Part shown: positions 1 to 8,145 of the stretch, in pieces
Layout: each line of letters begins with the position of its first letter
How positions within the stretch are numbered: position 1 is the first letter of the stretch
NCBI RefSeq assembly: GCF_014384745.1
Contig: NZ_JACRSO010000006.1
Location: 1-64,000, forward strand
Direction of reading: 5' to 3'
Length of the DNA stretch: 64,000 nucleotides
From: Luoshenia tenuis
Lineage (GTDB): Bacteria; Bacillota; Clostridia; Christensenellales; GCA-900066905
Made by a program: the position numbers and the translations under genes
Notes under the pieces: generated by a model
What the model was told of the DNA's origin: nothing
Database searches by the model: none
The model's input: the letters and a program-made list of their open reading frames with translations, nothing else

Positions 1-120
1 AACGTACAGATGGAAGTGAAGCTGATCACGCCGATCGCCATCGAAGAGGGGCTGCGTTTTGCTATCCGCGAGGGTGGCCGCACGGTTGCTTCCGGCGTCG
101 TGGCTTCCATTATTGAATAG
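1..120 (+). CDS. tuf: Elongation factor Tu, C-terminal end (partial)
   Basis: Only the last 39 codons are present; the gene starts before the window. The translated end (MEVKLITPIAIEEGLRFAIR, then EGGRTVASGVVASIIE) is the conserved domain III tail of EF-Tu, the GTPase that delivers aminoacyl-tRNA to the ribosome. A strong terminator follows directly, and the next genes (rpmG, secE, nusG) are its usual neighbours in Clostridia. Identification is secure although the GTPase domain is not visible. Confidence 0.95.
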   Translation, partial: NVQMEVKLITPIAIEEGLRFAIREGGRTVASGVVASIIE

Positions 121-135
121 TTCAAGATTGTATTG

Positions 136-171
136 AAAGCGGGGACAGGGTTGTCTGTCCCCGCTTTTTAT
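136..171 (+). terminator. Rho-independent terminator after tuf
   Basis: A 9-bp perfect stem (GCGGGGACA, 139-147, with TGTCCCCGC, 156-164) is followed by TTTTTA. It ends the tuf transcript. Confidence 0.9.
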
Positions 172-229
172 ATGCGCAAACAAAATTGCCGGAAAGGGCG
201 GAAATCTCTGGCCAGATGGGCTTTTTTGG

Positions 230-258
230 TTGACAACTTGCCTGGGGTATGATAAATT
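230..258 (+). promoter_or_regulatory. Promoter of rpmG-secE-nusG
   Basis: TTGACA at 230-235 and TAAATT at 253-258 are 17 bp apart; an overlapping TATGAT at 248-253 is too close to pair with this -35. It lies just after the tuf terminator, so it should start the rpmG transcript. Confidence 0.6.
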
Positions 259-269
259 TAATAAAGCGT

Positions 270-289
270 CACCCCTTGGGGTGTTTTTT
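270..289 (+). terminator. Small terminator-like hairpin in the rpmG leader
   Basis: CACCCCTTGGGGTG (270-283) folds to a short hairpin and runs into six T residues, between the promoter and the rpmG ribosome binding site. It may attenuate the transcript. The stem is only about 5 bp once a loop is allowed, so termination may be weak. Confidence 0.4.
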
Positions 290-319
290 AGTGATGAAAA
301 TTCTAGGAGGTACCAGAAG

Positions 320-469
320 ATGCGCGTAAAGATCACACTGGCCTGCACGGAATGCAAGCAGCGGAATTATGATACGACCAAGAACAAGAAAAATACGCCG
401 GATCGCTTGGAAGTGCGCAAGTATTGTAAGTTTTGCAAGGCGGAGACCGTACATCGCGAAACTCGCTAA
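320..469 (+). CDS. rpmG: 50S ribosomal protein L33
   Basis: A 49-residue protein of the large ribosomal subunit. It has the four-cysteine zinc-ribbon arrangement of the C+ form of L33: CTEC near residues 9-12 and CKFC near residues 36-39, so it should bind zinc. The sequence MRVKITLACTECKQRNY is highly typical. The ATG at 320 is chosen over an upstream GTG/TTG because AGGAGG at 305-310 stands 9 bases before it. secE and nusG follow, the normal bacterial order. Confidence 0.95.
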   Translation: MRVKITLACTECKQRNYDTTKNKKNTPDRLEVRKYCKFCKAETVHRETR

Positions 470-530
470 AAGCCATGCGCCTGATTTAAGGGAAACGGGA
501 CAACTAATTGCGAATTGAGGATGTGAAGCT

Positions 531-809
531 ATGGCGGGCATTTCGCTCAAAAAGGACCCGGCGGGGTCTTCTGCACCCGAGAAAGGGCGCAAGGGCGGGG
601 TAAAAGCGCAGAATAATAAAAAGCAAAAGCGCAAGCCCTTCCGTTTTGTGCGCGAATCTTTGGTAGAATTGAAAAAGGTGAACTGGCCTTCCCGTAAAGA
701 GCTTATCTCTTACACGGTGGCTGTGGTCGTCTTTGTCATTCTGTTCATGATCGTGATCGGTGCGGTTGACCTGGGACTTTCCCAGCTGTACAAGCTCGTG
801 ATAAATTAG
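531..809 (+). CDS. secE: Preprotein translocase subunit SecE
   Basis: A 92-residue SecE, the small clamp subunit of the SecYEG channel in the cytoplasmic membrane. The N-terminal 35 residues are lysine-rich and probably disordered. They are followed by the signature amphipathic helix (VRESLVELKKVNWPSRKEL) and one transmembrane segment at about residues 62-85. This single-span form is usual in Gram-positive bacteria. It sits between rpmG and nusG, as in most bacteria. Confidence 0.93.
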   Translation: MAGISLKKDPAGSSAPEKGRKGGVKAQNNKKQKRKPFRFVRESLVELKKVNWPSRKELISYTVAVVVFVILFMIVIGAVDLGLSQLYKLVIN

Positions 810-845
810 GGTGGGAGGTAGAGGTTATATACCTCTGGTCTAAAT

Positions 846-1373
846 ATGTCTGAAACCACTGCTAGTGCTGCATGGTATGTCGTCCATACCTATTCGGGAT
901 ATGAAAATAAGGTAAAGGCCAACCTGGAAAAAACCGTGGAGAACCGCGGCTTGCAGGATCTGATCCTTGAGGTAACCATCCCGATGGAAGAGCAGATCGA
1001 AATTAAAAACGGGAAACGCAAAACGGTTCAGCGCAAGCTGTATCCGGGTTATGTCATGGTCAAAATGATCATGACGGACGAATCCTGGTACGTAGTGCGC
1101 AATACGCGCGGCGTGACGGGGTTTGTGGGCCCGGGGTCCAAGCCCATTCCGCTGTCCAATGAAGAGGTACGCTCCATGCAGGTGGAGATGGTCCCGGTCA
1201 AGTTGGATGTGGAAGTCGGCCAGAATGTCCGTGTGCTGTCCGGTCCGCTGGAGAGCTTTATCGGTACGGTGACCGATGTGGATGCCGAGCGGCAAAAGGT
1301 ACGCGTATCTGTATCCATGTTTGGCCGCGAAACGCCGGTTGAACTGGATTTCACCCAGGTGGTTACCTTATAA
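846..1373 (+). CDS. nusG: Transcription termination/antitermination protein NusG
   Basis: A 175-residue NusG. The N-terminal NGN domain (WYVVHTYSGYENKVKANLEK, residues ~10-29, and GYVMVKM) binds RNA polymerase. The C-terminal KOW domain (VRVLSGPLESFIGTV, residues ~128-142) contacts Rho or ribosomal S10. Length and order match the family. It is the last gene before the L11-L1 unit and is probably co-transcribed with rpmG and secE, because no terminator is visible between them. Confidence 0.96.
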   Translation: MSETTASAAWYVVHTYSGYENKVKANLEKTVENRGLQDLILEVTIPMEEQIEIKNGKRKTVQRKLYPGYVMVKMIMTDESWYVVRNTRGVTGFVGPGSKPIPLSNEEVRSMQVEMVPVKLDVEVGQNVRVLSGPLESFIGTVTDVDAERQKVRVSVSMFGRETPVELDFTQVVTL

Positions 1374-1417
1374 GTAACCTTTTATTTGCTTCCAAGACAT
1401 GAGCAATCATGTGTTGT

Positions 1418-1467
1418 GATAGTGGGAGGGAAGCGCCGCGCAAGCGTGGCTCCCGCCTGAACCACAA
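1418..1467 (+). promoter_or_regulatory. Structured leader of rplK, possible L1-binding site
   Basis: GTGGGAGG near 1420 is closed by ACCAC near 1460, around an inner hairpin (GCCGCG-CAAG-CGTGGC). A related GTGGGAGG...CCAC structure lies before rplA. L1 is known to repress its own operon by binding such mRNA mimics of its 23S rRNA site; assignment here rests on resemblance only. Confidence 0.45.
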
Positions 1468-1488
1468 AACGAAGAGGAGGTGTCAAAC

Positions 1489-1914
1489 ATGGCCAAGAAA
1501 ATTGCGGGTTATATCAAACTGCAGGTGCCCGCCGGCAAAGCGACTCCTGCGCCGCCGATCGGTCCGGCGCTGGGTCAGCACGGCGTCAATATAATGGGAT
1601 TCTGCAAAGAATTCAACGAGCGTACGGCAAAGCAGGCCGGTCTGGTTATCCCTGTGGTAATCACCGTCTATGCGGATCGTTCTTTCAGCTTCATTACCAA
1701 AACGCCGCCGGCCGCCGTTCTGATTAAGAAGGCGATCGGTCTGGAAACGGCTTCTGGTAAGCCGAATCGTGAAAAAGTCGGCAACATCACCACTGCCCAG
1801 ATCCGCGAGATCGCCGAGCTGAAAATGCCCGACCTGAACGCGAACACGGTTGAAGCGGCGATGAGCATGATCGCCGGTACGGCCCGTTCCATGGGTGTTG
1901 TCGTCGTCGACTAA
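1489..1914 (+). CDS. rplK: 50S ribosomal protein L11
   Basis: A 141-residue L11 of the GTPase-associated centre. The N-terminal domain (KIAGYIKLQVPAGKATPAPP) and the proline-rich PIGPALGQHGVNIM segment are canonical. The C-terminal rRNA-binding domain includes TVEAAMSMIAGTARSMGV. The ATG at 1489 is preferred to a GTG at 1480 because GAGGAGG (1474-1480) is well spaced from it and MAKK is the family start. It pairs with rplA directly downstream. Confidence 0.96.
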   Translation: MAKKIAGYIKLQVPAGKATPAPPIGPALGQHGVNIMGFCKEFNERTAKQAGLVIPVVITVYADRSFSFITKTPPAAVLIKKAIGLETASGKPNREKVGNITTAQIREIAELKMPDLNANTVEAAMSMIAGTARSMGVVVVD

Positions 1915-1930
1915 TAGCGCTTTTAGTAAT

Positions 1931-1970
1931 GTGGGAGGACGGGCGTGGCCCGGCCGATAATACCACCAAG
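1931..1970 (+). promoter_or_regulatory. Structured intergenic element before rplA, possible L1-binding site
   Basis: GTGG near 1932 pairs with CCAC near 1966. Inside is a CGGGC-GTG-GCCCG hairpin, directly before the rplA ribosome binding site (AAGGAGG, ~1969-1975). It echoes the element before rplK and could let L1 control its own translation. Confidence 0.45.
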
Positions 1971-1981
1971 GAGGAAACGAA

Positions 1982-2671
1982 ATGAAACATGGTAAGAATT
2001 ACCGTGCCAGCCAGGAGCTGATCGACCGCTCCAGGCTGTACGATACCGCTGAGGCTGTGCAGCTGGCCCTCCAGACGGCAAAGGCCAAGTTCGATGAGAC
2101 CATCGAGCTGTCCATCCGTTTGGGTGTTGACCCGCGCCATGCCGACCAGCAGGTTCGCGGCGCGGTGGTGCTGCCCCATGGTACCGGCCGTACGGTTCGC
2201 GTGCTGGTCTTTGCCAAGGGCGATAAGGCCACCGAGGCGCAGAACGCCGGTGCCGACTTCGTGGGCGCCGAAGAGCTGATTGCCAAGATCCAGAATGAAA
2301 ACTGGTTTGATTTTGATGTTTGCGTAGCCACCCCCGATATGATGGGTTTAGTGGGCCGTATCGGCCGCGTGTTGGGTCCCAAGGGCCTGATGCCTAACCC
2401 CAAGAGCGGCACGGTTACGATGGACATCACCAAGGCGATCGAGGATATCAAAGCCGGTAAGGTGGAGTACCGCGTTGACCGTTCCAGTATCATCCACGTG
2501 CCGATCGGCAAAAAGTCTTTCGGCGAAGAGAAACTGTTGGAGAACCTGAACGTGTTGGTGGATGCCGTTGTCCGCGCGAAACCCGCTGCGGCCAAGGGTA
2601 CCTACATGCGTTCGATGGTCATCTCCTCTACGATGGGCCCTGGCATCAAAATCAACGCAGCGCGCTTCTAA
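1982..2671 (+). CDS. rplA: 50S ribosomal protein L1
   Basis: A 229-residue L1, which forms the mobile L1 stalk at the ribosomal E site and usually acts as a translational repressor of its own operon. Signature segments are visible: the N-terminal MKHGKNYRASQELIDR, the central GLVGRIGRVLGPKGLMPNPK and the C-terminal TMGPGIKIN. Length is normal. The start follows AAGGAGG by 6 bases. It ends the L11-L1 pair; a separate strong promoter drives the next unit. Confidence 0.96.
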   Translation: MKHGKNYRASQELIDRSRLYDTAEAVQLALQTAKAKFDETIELSIRLGVDPRHADQQVRGAVVLPHGTGRTVRVLVFAKGDKATEAQNAGADFVGAEELIAKIQNENWFDFDVCVATPDMMGLVGRIGRVLGPKGLMPNPKSGTVTMDITKAIEDIKAGKVEYRVDRSSIIHVPIGKKSFGEEKLLENLNVLVDAVVRAKPAAAKGTYMRSMVISSTMGPGIKINAARF

Positions 2672-2677
2672 ATTGTA

Positions 2678-2706
2678 TTGACGGGACGCCTGTCCCCTGG
2701 TATAAT
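2678..2706 (+). promoter_or_regulatory. Strong promoter of rplJ-rplL
   Basis: TTGACG (2678-2683) and a perfect TATAAT (2701-2706) have an optimal 17-bp spacer. It begins just after the rplA stop and should start the L10 leader RNA. Confidence 0.85.
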
Positions 2707-2728
2707 ATTAGCGTTGTCAATTAAATAA

Positions 2729-2850
2729 ATGGCCACCGCAGACAGCAGGTGCCCTTTGGGGCATAAAGGTTTACCGCCTGCCGAGGTGCGCATGGATATT
2801 GTATTACACAATGCCCCTGTGCCGGTCTGCGCACAGGGGCTTTTTATTGC
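2729..2850 (+). ncRNA. Ribosomal protein L10 leader with terminator
   Basis: The untranslated leader holds the characteristic L10-leader blocks GCAGACAGCAGGTGCC and CCGCCTGCCGAGGTGC. Next is a 10-bp terminator (GCCCCTGTGC 2813-2822, GCACAGGGGC 2831-2840, then TTTTTATT). In known L10 leaders the L10-(L12)4 complex binds the first part and shifts the balance towards termination. Reading frames running through this leader are not coding. Confidence 0.85.
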
Positions 2851-2881
2851 GAGTGAAGATGCAAGGAGGTGGCAAAGAAGA

Positions 2882-3409
2882 ATGTCCCAGAATGTTGAAC
2901 TCAAAAAGACGGTTGTCGCCGAGATTTCTGATCGCTTCGCACGTGCGCAGGGCGTGGTGCTGGTGGATTATCGGGGTCTGACGGTGGAGGAAGTGACGCA
3001 GCTGCGCCGCTTGTTCCGCAAGGAGAACGTGGAGTACAAGGTACTGAAGAATACGCTGATCGGCCGTGCGGCCAAGGAGCAGGGTATCGAAGGCCTGGAT
3101 CCCGTTTTGGAAGGGCCTACGGCGGTCGCCTTTGGTTACGACGATCCGGTCGCTCCGGCGCGCATCGTTTGTGACTTTATTAAAAAGACCAACAAGGTTG
3201 AGATCAAGTGCGGCGTCGTATCCGGCAAGGTGGTAGACGCGGCCGCGGTCAACGACCTGGCGAAGCTGCCCAGCAAAGAGGTGTTGGTGGCCAAAATGCT
3301 TGGCTCGCTCAATTCCCCGGCAGCAGGGCTGGTGGGTGTGCTCAGTGGCCCCGCCCGCGCATTGGCCGTTGCGCTTAATGCGATCCGCGAGCAAAAAGAA
3401 CAGGCGTAA
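2882..3409 (+). CDS. rplJ: 50S ribosomal protein L10
   Basis: A 175-residue L10, the base of the L7/L12 stalk; its C-terminal helix recruits L7/L12 dimers. Family features are VVLVDYRGLTVEEVTQLR near residues 21-38 and YKVLKNTLIGRA. The ATG at 2882 (MSQNVELKK) is chosen because AAGGAGG (2863-2869) precedes it and an upstream in-frame start would translate the L10 leader. Transcription is probably controlled by that leader. rplL follows after 56 bases. Confidence 0.95.
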   Translation: MSQNVELKKTVVAEISDRFARAQGVVLVDYRGLTVEEVTQLRRLFRKENVEYKVLKNTLIGRAAKEQGIEGLDPVLEGPTAVAFGYDDPVAPARIVCDFIKKTNKVEIKCGVVSGKVVDAAAVNDLAKLPSKEVLVAKMLGSLNSPAAGLVGVLSGPARALAVALNAIREQKEQA

Positions 3410-3465
3410 GTTAAGCGCCTCAAGTTACGCGTAAAGCGAATCAAAAAATTTGGAGGTAAATTCAA

Positions 3466-3840
3466 ATGACTCGTGCTGAAATTATCGAAGCCATTAAGGA
3501 AATGAACGTTCTGGAGCTCTCTGAGATGGTCAAAGAGCTGGAAGAGATCTTTGGCGTTAGCGCTGCTGCCCCCGTGGCCGTGGCTGCTGCTCCCGCTGCC
3601 GCCGGCGATGCTCCCGCTGCTGAGGAGAAGACCGAGTTTGACGTTGTGCTCAAAGAAGTGGGTTCTGAGAAGATCAAAGTTATCAAGGCTGTGCGTGAGC
3701 TGACCGGCCTGGGCCTGAAAGAGGCGAAGGAAGCGGTTGACGGCGCGCCCAAGACCCTGAAAGAGGGCGTTTCCAAAGAGGATGCCGAGAAGATCAAGGC
3801 GACCTTTGCCGAGGTTGGCGCCACCATCGAGATCAAATAA
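3466..3840 (+). CDS. rplL: 50S ribosomal protein L7/L12
   Basis: A 124-residue acidic stalk protein that recruits translation factors. The N-terminal dimerisation domain (EIIEAIKEMNVLELSEMVKE) is followed by an alanine/proline-rich hinge (residues ~36-55). The C-terminal domain has the conserved KIKVIKAVRELTGLGLKEAK. A terminator follows, and the next gene is dgt-like rather than the usual rpoB. Confidence 0.97.
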   Translation: MTRAEIIEAIKEMNVLELSEMVKELEEIFGVSAAAPVAVAAAPAAAGDAPAAEEKTEFDVVLKEVGSEKIKVIKAVRELTGLGLKEAKEAVDGAPKTLKEGVSKEDAEKIKATFAEVGATIEIK

Positions 3841-3860
3841 GAAACCAGGGTTTCTTAAAA

Positions 3861-3887
3861 GGCTCCGCGCATGCGGAGCCTTTTTAT
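3861..3887 (+). terminator. Terminator after rplL
   Basis: GGCTCCGC-GCAT-GCGGAGCC (3861-3880) followed by TTTTTAT. It closes the ribosomal protein unit. Confidence 0.92.
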
Positions 3888-4024
3888 ATTACATGAGGCC
3901 AAAGTTACCCGTGGGGAGGCCAAGCAGAAATTTGCACCGAGCTAGGGGAGAATGTGGGAGAGCAAGGGTGAAAATCGGCAAATATGAAAATAAAGTTGTG
4001 TTTTATCCGTATAAATGCAGGAAT

Positions 4025-4053
4025 TTGATGCAAGTTTGTTGTATTAATATAAC
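4025..4053 (+). promoter_or_regulatory. Probable promoter of the dgt-dnaG-rpoD unit
   Basis: TTGATG (4025-4030) and TATAAC (4048-4053) are separated by 17 bp and lie about 45 bases before the dNTPase start. Confidence 0.5.
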
Positions 4054-4097
4054 GTGATGGCGCTGCCGGACGAGATGGACAGTAAGGGGCGGTATGA

Positions 4098-5111
4098 ATG
4101 TTGTTGCGTACAGAACAGGAACGCCGGGAGGCAGAGCTGCTCGCGCCCTGGGCTGCAAAAGCGGCGCAGACCCGTGGCAGAGAAAGGGCGATTACTCCCT
4201 GTGAGATCCGCACCGAGTTTCAGCGGGATCGAGATCGAATCTTGCATTGCAAGAGTTTCCGCCGCCTGAAGCATAAGACGCAGATGTTTCTATCTCCGGA
4301 AGGGGATCACTACCGCACGCGGCTGACGCATACCCTTGAGGTTTCTCAAATCGCCAGGACAATCACCCGGGCCTTGAACCTGAACGAGGATTTGGCCGAG
4401 GCGATCGCTCTGGGACATGACTTGGGGCATACGCCCTTTGGACACAGCGGCGAGCGGGCGCTGCGCAAGGTGATGCCCAATGGCTTTGAGCATAATGAGC
4501 AGAGCCTGCGCGTGGTGGATTTTATCGAGCGCGACGGCGAAGGGCTGAATTTGACTTGGGAGGTGCGCGATGGCATCGCCCACCATTCGGGGCCTGTGGA
4601 GCCACAGACGCTGGAAGGCAAGGCCGTGCATCTGGCGGACCGGATCGCCTATATCAACCACGACATAGACGATGCGATGCGGGCGGGTATGCTTCGCCAG
4701 GAGGATCTGCCGCAAAACTGTTTGGTGATACTAGGCAAGACCCATGGACAGCGCATCAACACCATGATTTTGGATATTATCCGCCATAGCGGCGGACGCG
4801 AGGCAGTGGAGATGTCGCCCAGGATCGGCAAGGCGACGGATGAATTACGGAGCTTTATGTTTAAAGAGGTTTACCATCGCTCCATCGATCCGGCGCAGGA
4901 AGCGCGCGCAGAGCACGTGATGATCGCGCTGTACCAGCACTTTGCAGCCCACCCGGAGGCGCTGCCGGGCGAGATGCAGGCGCGCATTGGTCGCTTTGAT
5001 TTAAGCTGCGTGGTAGGGGATTATGTGGCGGGAATGACGGACCGCTTTGCCGTAAGAACGTATGCGGATCTATACATCCCCACGGCCTGGCATGTTTTGG
5101 ATAGCGAATGA
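4098..5111 (+). CDS. Deoxyguanosinetriphosphate triphosphohydrolase-like protein
   Basis: A 337-residue HD-domain dNTPase, which splits dNTPs into deoxynucleosides and triphosphate and so limits the dNTP pool. The metal site is visible: H78 in RLTHT, H107-D108 in ALGHDLGH, and a later aspartate in AYINHDIDDA. The N-terminal FRRLKHKTQMFLSPEGDHYR is typical of the shorter Gram-positive dGTPase-like branch. The ATG at 4098 has only a weak ribosome binding site (AAGGGG). The gene lies directly before dnaG, an arrangement seen in other Clostridia and consistent with a link to replication. Confidence 0.9.
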   Translation: MLLRTEQERREAELLAPWAAKAAQTRGRERAITPCEIRTEFQRDRDRILHCKSFRRLKHKTQMFLSPEGDHYRTRLTHTLEVSQIARTITRALNLNEDLAEAIALGHDLGHTPFGHSGERALRKVMPNGFEHNEQSLRVVDFIERDGEGLNLTWEVRDGIAHHSGPVEPQTLEGKAVHLADRIAYINHDIDDAMRAGMLRQEDLPQNCLVILGKTHGQRINTMILDIIRHSGGREAVEMSPRIGKATDELRSFMFKEVYHRSIDPAQEARAEHVMIALYQHFAAHPEALPGEMQARIGRFDLSCVVGDYVAGMTDRFAVRTYADLYIPTAWHVLDSE

Positions 5112-5201
5112 TTCTTATAAAAATAAAGGGTTTTGGCGAAAGATGTCGAATAAAACCCATTCGGCCCCTATGCGTGGATGGGGCAGTTAGGTGATGGATA
5201 A

Positions 5202-6998
5202 ATGGCAACTTATTTCCCGGAGCAATGGTTAAATGAACTGCGCAGCCGCAATGATATTGTGTCTGTAGTTTCACAGTATGTGCCATTGCAGGCAAAGGGA
5301 CGCCGTTATTGGGGGTGTTGCCCGTTCCATTCGGAAAAAACGCCCTCGTTTAGCGTCAACCCTGAGATGCAGATGTACTATTGCTTTGGCTGCAAGGCGG
5401 CCGGCAATGTGATCGGCTTTATCATGGCTGCAGAGCGGCTGGATTTTTTTGACGCCGTAAAGCTGTTGGCCGAGCGGGTGAACATGCCTTTGCCGGAAAT
5501 GGACGAGCGTGGCCGGCAGGATTACCAGAGAGAGCGGGTTTTAAAGGATCAGCTTTACGAGGTCAACCTGATGGCCGCTCAGTATTTTAGGGATCAGCTG
5601 AATACCCCGGCGGGGAAGCAAGCGCGCGCCTATTTGATCAGGCGGGGCTTGAGCGAGCACACCATCCGGCGCTTTGGGCTGGGTTACGCGCCCGATTCCT
5701 GGAACGCTTTGTTAGATTTTGCGACCCAAAAGGGCGTACCCAAAGAACGGCTGGTACAGGCCGGGCTGGCAGTACAATCCAAAGGGCGAACCTATGATGC
5801 TTTCCGCAACCGGGTGATCTTTCCCATCATTAATACGATGGGGCGGGTGATCGCCTTTGGCGGGCGGGTGATGGACCAGAGCCTGCCCAAATACCTGAAC
5901 TCGCCGGAGACGCCGGTGTTCAACAAGCGGCACAACCTATATGGGTTGAACTTTGTAAAGCGCCAGCATAAGCCGGAGCAGCTCTTTGTGATGGAGGGCT
6001 ATATGGATGTAGTATCCGTAGCGCAGCAAGGCGTGATGGGCGCGGTGGCTTCGCTGGGTACCGCGCTGACCAGTGAGCAGGCAAGGCTGCTTAAACGATA
6101 TGTGGATCGGGTGATCCTCAGTTACGATGGCGATTCTGCCGGGCAGAACGCGGCGCTTCGGGGCTTGGACATACTCCATAAAGAAGGGCTGGAGGTGCGG
6201 GTGCTCCCGTTGCCCGAGGGCATGGACCCGGATGAATATATTCGCAAATTTGGCAAGGACGCCTGGGACAAGCTGGCGCAGGATGCGCTGACGCTGCCCG
6301 CTTTTAAAATGAAGATCGCCGCAAATCGGCAGGACCTTTCTACCCTGGATGGGCGCACAAAATACGCCATCGCCGCCGCAAAAATCATCGCGGCCGTGGA
6401 AAATGCGGTGGAACAGGAGATTTATTTAAAGCGCTTACAGGTGGAAACGGGTTTTTCAATGGAAAGCCTGAAGGCACAGGTAGATGGAAGCGGCGCGGAA
6501 CTAACCCCCAGGCATAACGTAGAACGTACCCGGAATACTAAGGATGACGCGCAAACCGAGATGAACCCGGAGACGCGGGCCGGCTGGTCGCTTTTGGCCA
6601 ACCTGGCATCAAACGGCGAGGACCTGGCCTGGGTGTATGAACAACTGGAGCCCCAGGCACTGGCAGATGAAACGCAGCAGATGCTGTATCAAAAATTGCG
6701 CACCACAGCAAAAGAAGGCGGAAACCTTGCGCCTTCGGATCTGTTAGACGAGATAGAGGATAGCGAGAAAAAGGCGCTGGCAGCCAGAATGCTGGCTGGG
6801 GAACAGGCGCCCGAGCAGATGACGAAATATGTGCAGGACTTGGTCTGGGAGATAAAAAGCCAGGCCGTGGAACGGAAGATCAGCCAACTGCAAAGCCAAC
6901 TGAAACAAAGCGGCCTTGATGCGGAAACCCGCAGCGAGCTGCTGCGGGAGATACAGGCGCTGATCGTCGCGCGGCAAAGCGGCCGCCGCCACAGTTAA
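5202..6998 (+). CDS. dnaG: DNA primase
   Basis: A 598-residue DnaG that makes RNA primers for replication. The N-terminal CHC2 zinc finger shows C40, H43, C61 and C64. The catalytic TOPRIM core carries the EGYMDV motif (near residue 266) and the YDGDSAG metal site (near residue 308). The C-terminal region, for DnaB helicase interaction, is divergent as usual. Order dnaG-rpoD is the classic macromolecular synthesis operon; rpoD starts 13 bases after its stop. Confidence 0.96.
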   Translation: MATYFPEQWLNELRSRNDIVSVVSQYVPLQAKGRRYWGCCPFHSEKTPSFSVNPEMQMYYCFGCKAAGNVIGFIMAAERLDFFDAVKLLAERVNMPLPEMDERGRQDYQRERVLKDQLYEVNLMAAQYFRDQLNTPAGKQARAYLIRRGLSEHTIRRFGLGYAPDSWNALLDFATQKGVPKERLVQAGLAVQSKGRTYDAFRNRVIFPIINTMGRVIAFGGRVMDQSLPKYLNSPETPVFNKRHNLYGLNFVKRQHKPEQLFVMEGYMDVVSVAQQGVMGAVASLGTALTSEQARLLKRYVDRVILSYDGDSAGQNAALRGLDILHKEGLEVRVLPLPEGMDPDEYIRKFGKDAWDKLAQDALTLPAFKMKIAANRQDLSTLDGRTKYAIAAAKIIAAVENAVEQEIYLKRLQVETGFSMESLKAQVDGSGAELTPRHNVERTRNTKDDAQTEMNPETRAGWSLLANLASNGEDLAWVYEQLEPQALADETQQMLYQKLRTTAKEGGNLAPSDLLDEIEDSEKKALAARMLAGEQAPEQMTKYVQDLVWEIKSQAVERKISQLQSQLKQSGLDAETRSELLREIQALIVARQSGRRHS

Positions 6999-7011
6999 GG
7001 GAGGCGAGTGT

Positions 7012-8109
7012 TTGAAAAACAATCAGGAACAAAAGGAAAAGATCAAAGCACTGCTCGAGTTGGGCAAGAAAAAGGGTAATCTCACCTATAAAGAGATTAT
7101 GGACACCCTGGAGGATATCGAGCTGAGCCCCGAGCAGATTGAAAAGATTTACGCCACGCTGGAGAGCATGTCAGTGGAGGTGATCCGCGACGCTTCGGCT
7201 GGCGATATCGACCTGAGCGAGGCGGCGGAGGACGAGCCTACCACCGAGGAAAAGCTGGACCTGAGCGTGCCGGAGGGCGTGAGCATAGACGACCCGGTGC
7301 GGATGTACCTAAAAGAGATCGGCAAAGTGCCTCTGCTAACAGCGGAGCAGGAGATTGATATTGCCAAGCGCATGGAGCAGGGCGACGAGGAGGCCAAGCG
7401 GCTTTTGGCGGAGGCTAACCTGCGCTTGGTGGTCAGCATCGCTAAGCGGTATGTGGGCCGCGGCATGCTGTTTTTGGATCTGATCCAGGAGGGTAACCTG
7501 GGGCTGATCAAGGCGGTGGAGAAATTCGATTATCGCCGGGGTTATAAATTCAGCACGTATGCCACCTGGTGGATCCGCCAGGCCATTACCCGCGCCATTG
7601 CGGACCAGGCCAGGACGATCCGCATCCCGGTGCATATGGTGGAGACCATTAATAAGCTGATCCGCGTATCCCGCCAGCTTTTGCAGGAGTACGGCCGGGA
7701 TCCGCAGCCTGCAGAGATCGCCAAAGAAATGGGCATACCTGAGGAGAAGGTGCTGGAGATTATCAAGATCGCCCAGGAGCCGGTATCGCTGGAAACGCCC
7801 ATCGGCGAGGAAGAGGACAGCCATTTGGGCGACTTCATCCCGGATGACGATGCGTTGGCGCCCGCGGAGGCGGCGGCTTTTTCGCTGTTTAAAGAGCAGT
7901 TGATGGATGTGCTGGACAGCCTGACACCCCGGGAGGAAAAGGTGCTGCGCCTGCGCTTTGGCCTAGACGACGGGCGGGCCCGCACGCTGGAGGAAGTGGG
8001 TAAGGAGTTTAACGTAACGCGGGAGCGCATCCGCCAGATCGAGGCAAAGGCGCTGCGCAAACTGCGCCACCCCAGCCGCAGTAAAAAACTAAAGGACTTT
8101 TTAGACTAA
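7012..8109 (+). CDS. rpoD: RNA polymerase primary sigma factor
   Basis: A 365-residue sigma-70 (SigA), short as in Gram-positive bacteria. A region 1.1-like N-terminus precedes region 1.2 (DPVRMYLKEIGKVPLLT). Region 2 has NLRLVVSIAKRY and the -10 reading helix YKFSTYATWWIRQAI. Region 3 follows, and region 4 has the -35 helix-turn-helix VTRERIRQIEAKALRKLRHP. The TTG at 7012 is used: GGGAGG lies 7 bases upstream and no in-frame ATG is near. The vegetative promoters in this window fit its expected specificity. Confidence 0.96.
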   Translation: MKNNQEQKEKIKALLELGKKKGNLTYKEIMDTLEDIELSPEQIEKIYATLESMSVEVIRDASAGDIDLSEAAEDEPTTEEKLDLSVPEGVSIDDPVRMYLKEIGKVPLLTAEQEIDIAKRMEQGDEEAKRLLAEANLRLVVSIAKRYVGRGMLFLDLIQEGNLGLIKAVEKFDYRRGYKFSTYATWWIRQAITRAIADQARTIRIPVHMVETINKLIRVSRQLLQEYGRDPQPAEIAKEMGIPEEKVLEIIKIAQEPVSLETPIGEEEDSHLGDFIPDDDALAPAEAAAFSLFKEQLMDVLDSLTPREEKVLRLRFGLDDGRARTLEEVGKEFNVTRERIRQIEAKALRKLRHPSRSKKLKDFLD

Positions 8110-8145
8110 ACTGCATAGCGATACGCGAAATGAGAATGGGTTTGA

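Noticed and set aside
2729..2881. N-terminal extension of L10 through the leader
   Set aside because: The stretch is the L10 leader RNA with a terminator; the true start at 2882 has its own ribosome binding site.
7008..7010. GTG as the rpoD start
   Set aside because: It is out of frame with the sigma factor; TTG at 7012 is in frame and properly spaced from GGGAGG.
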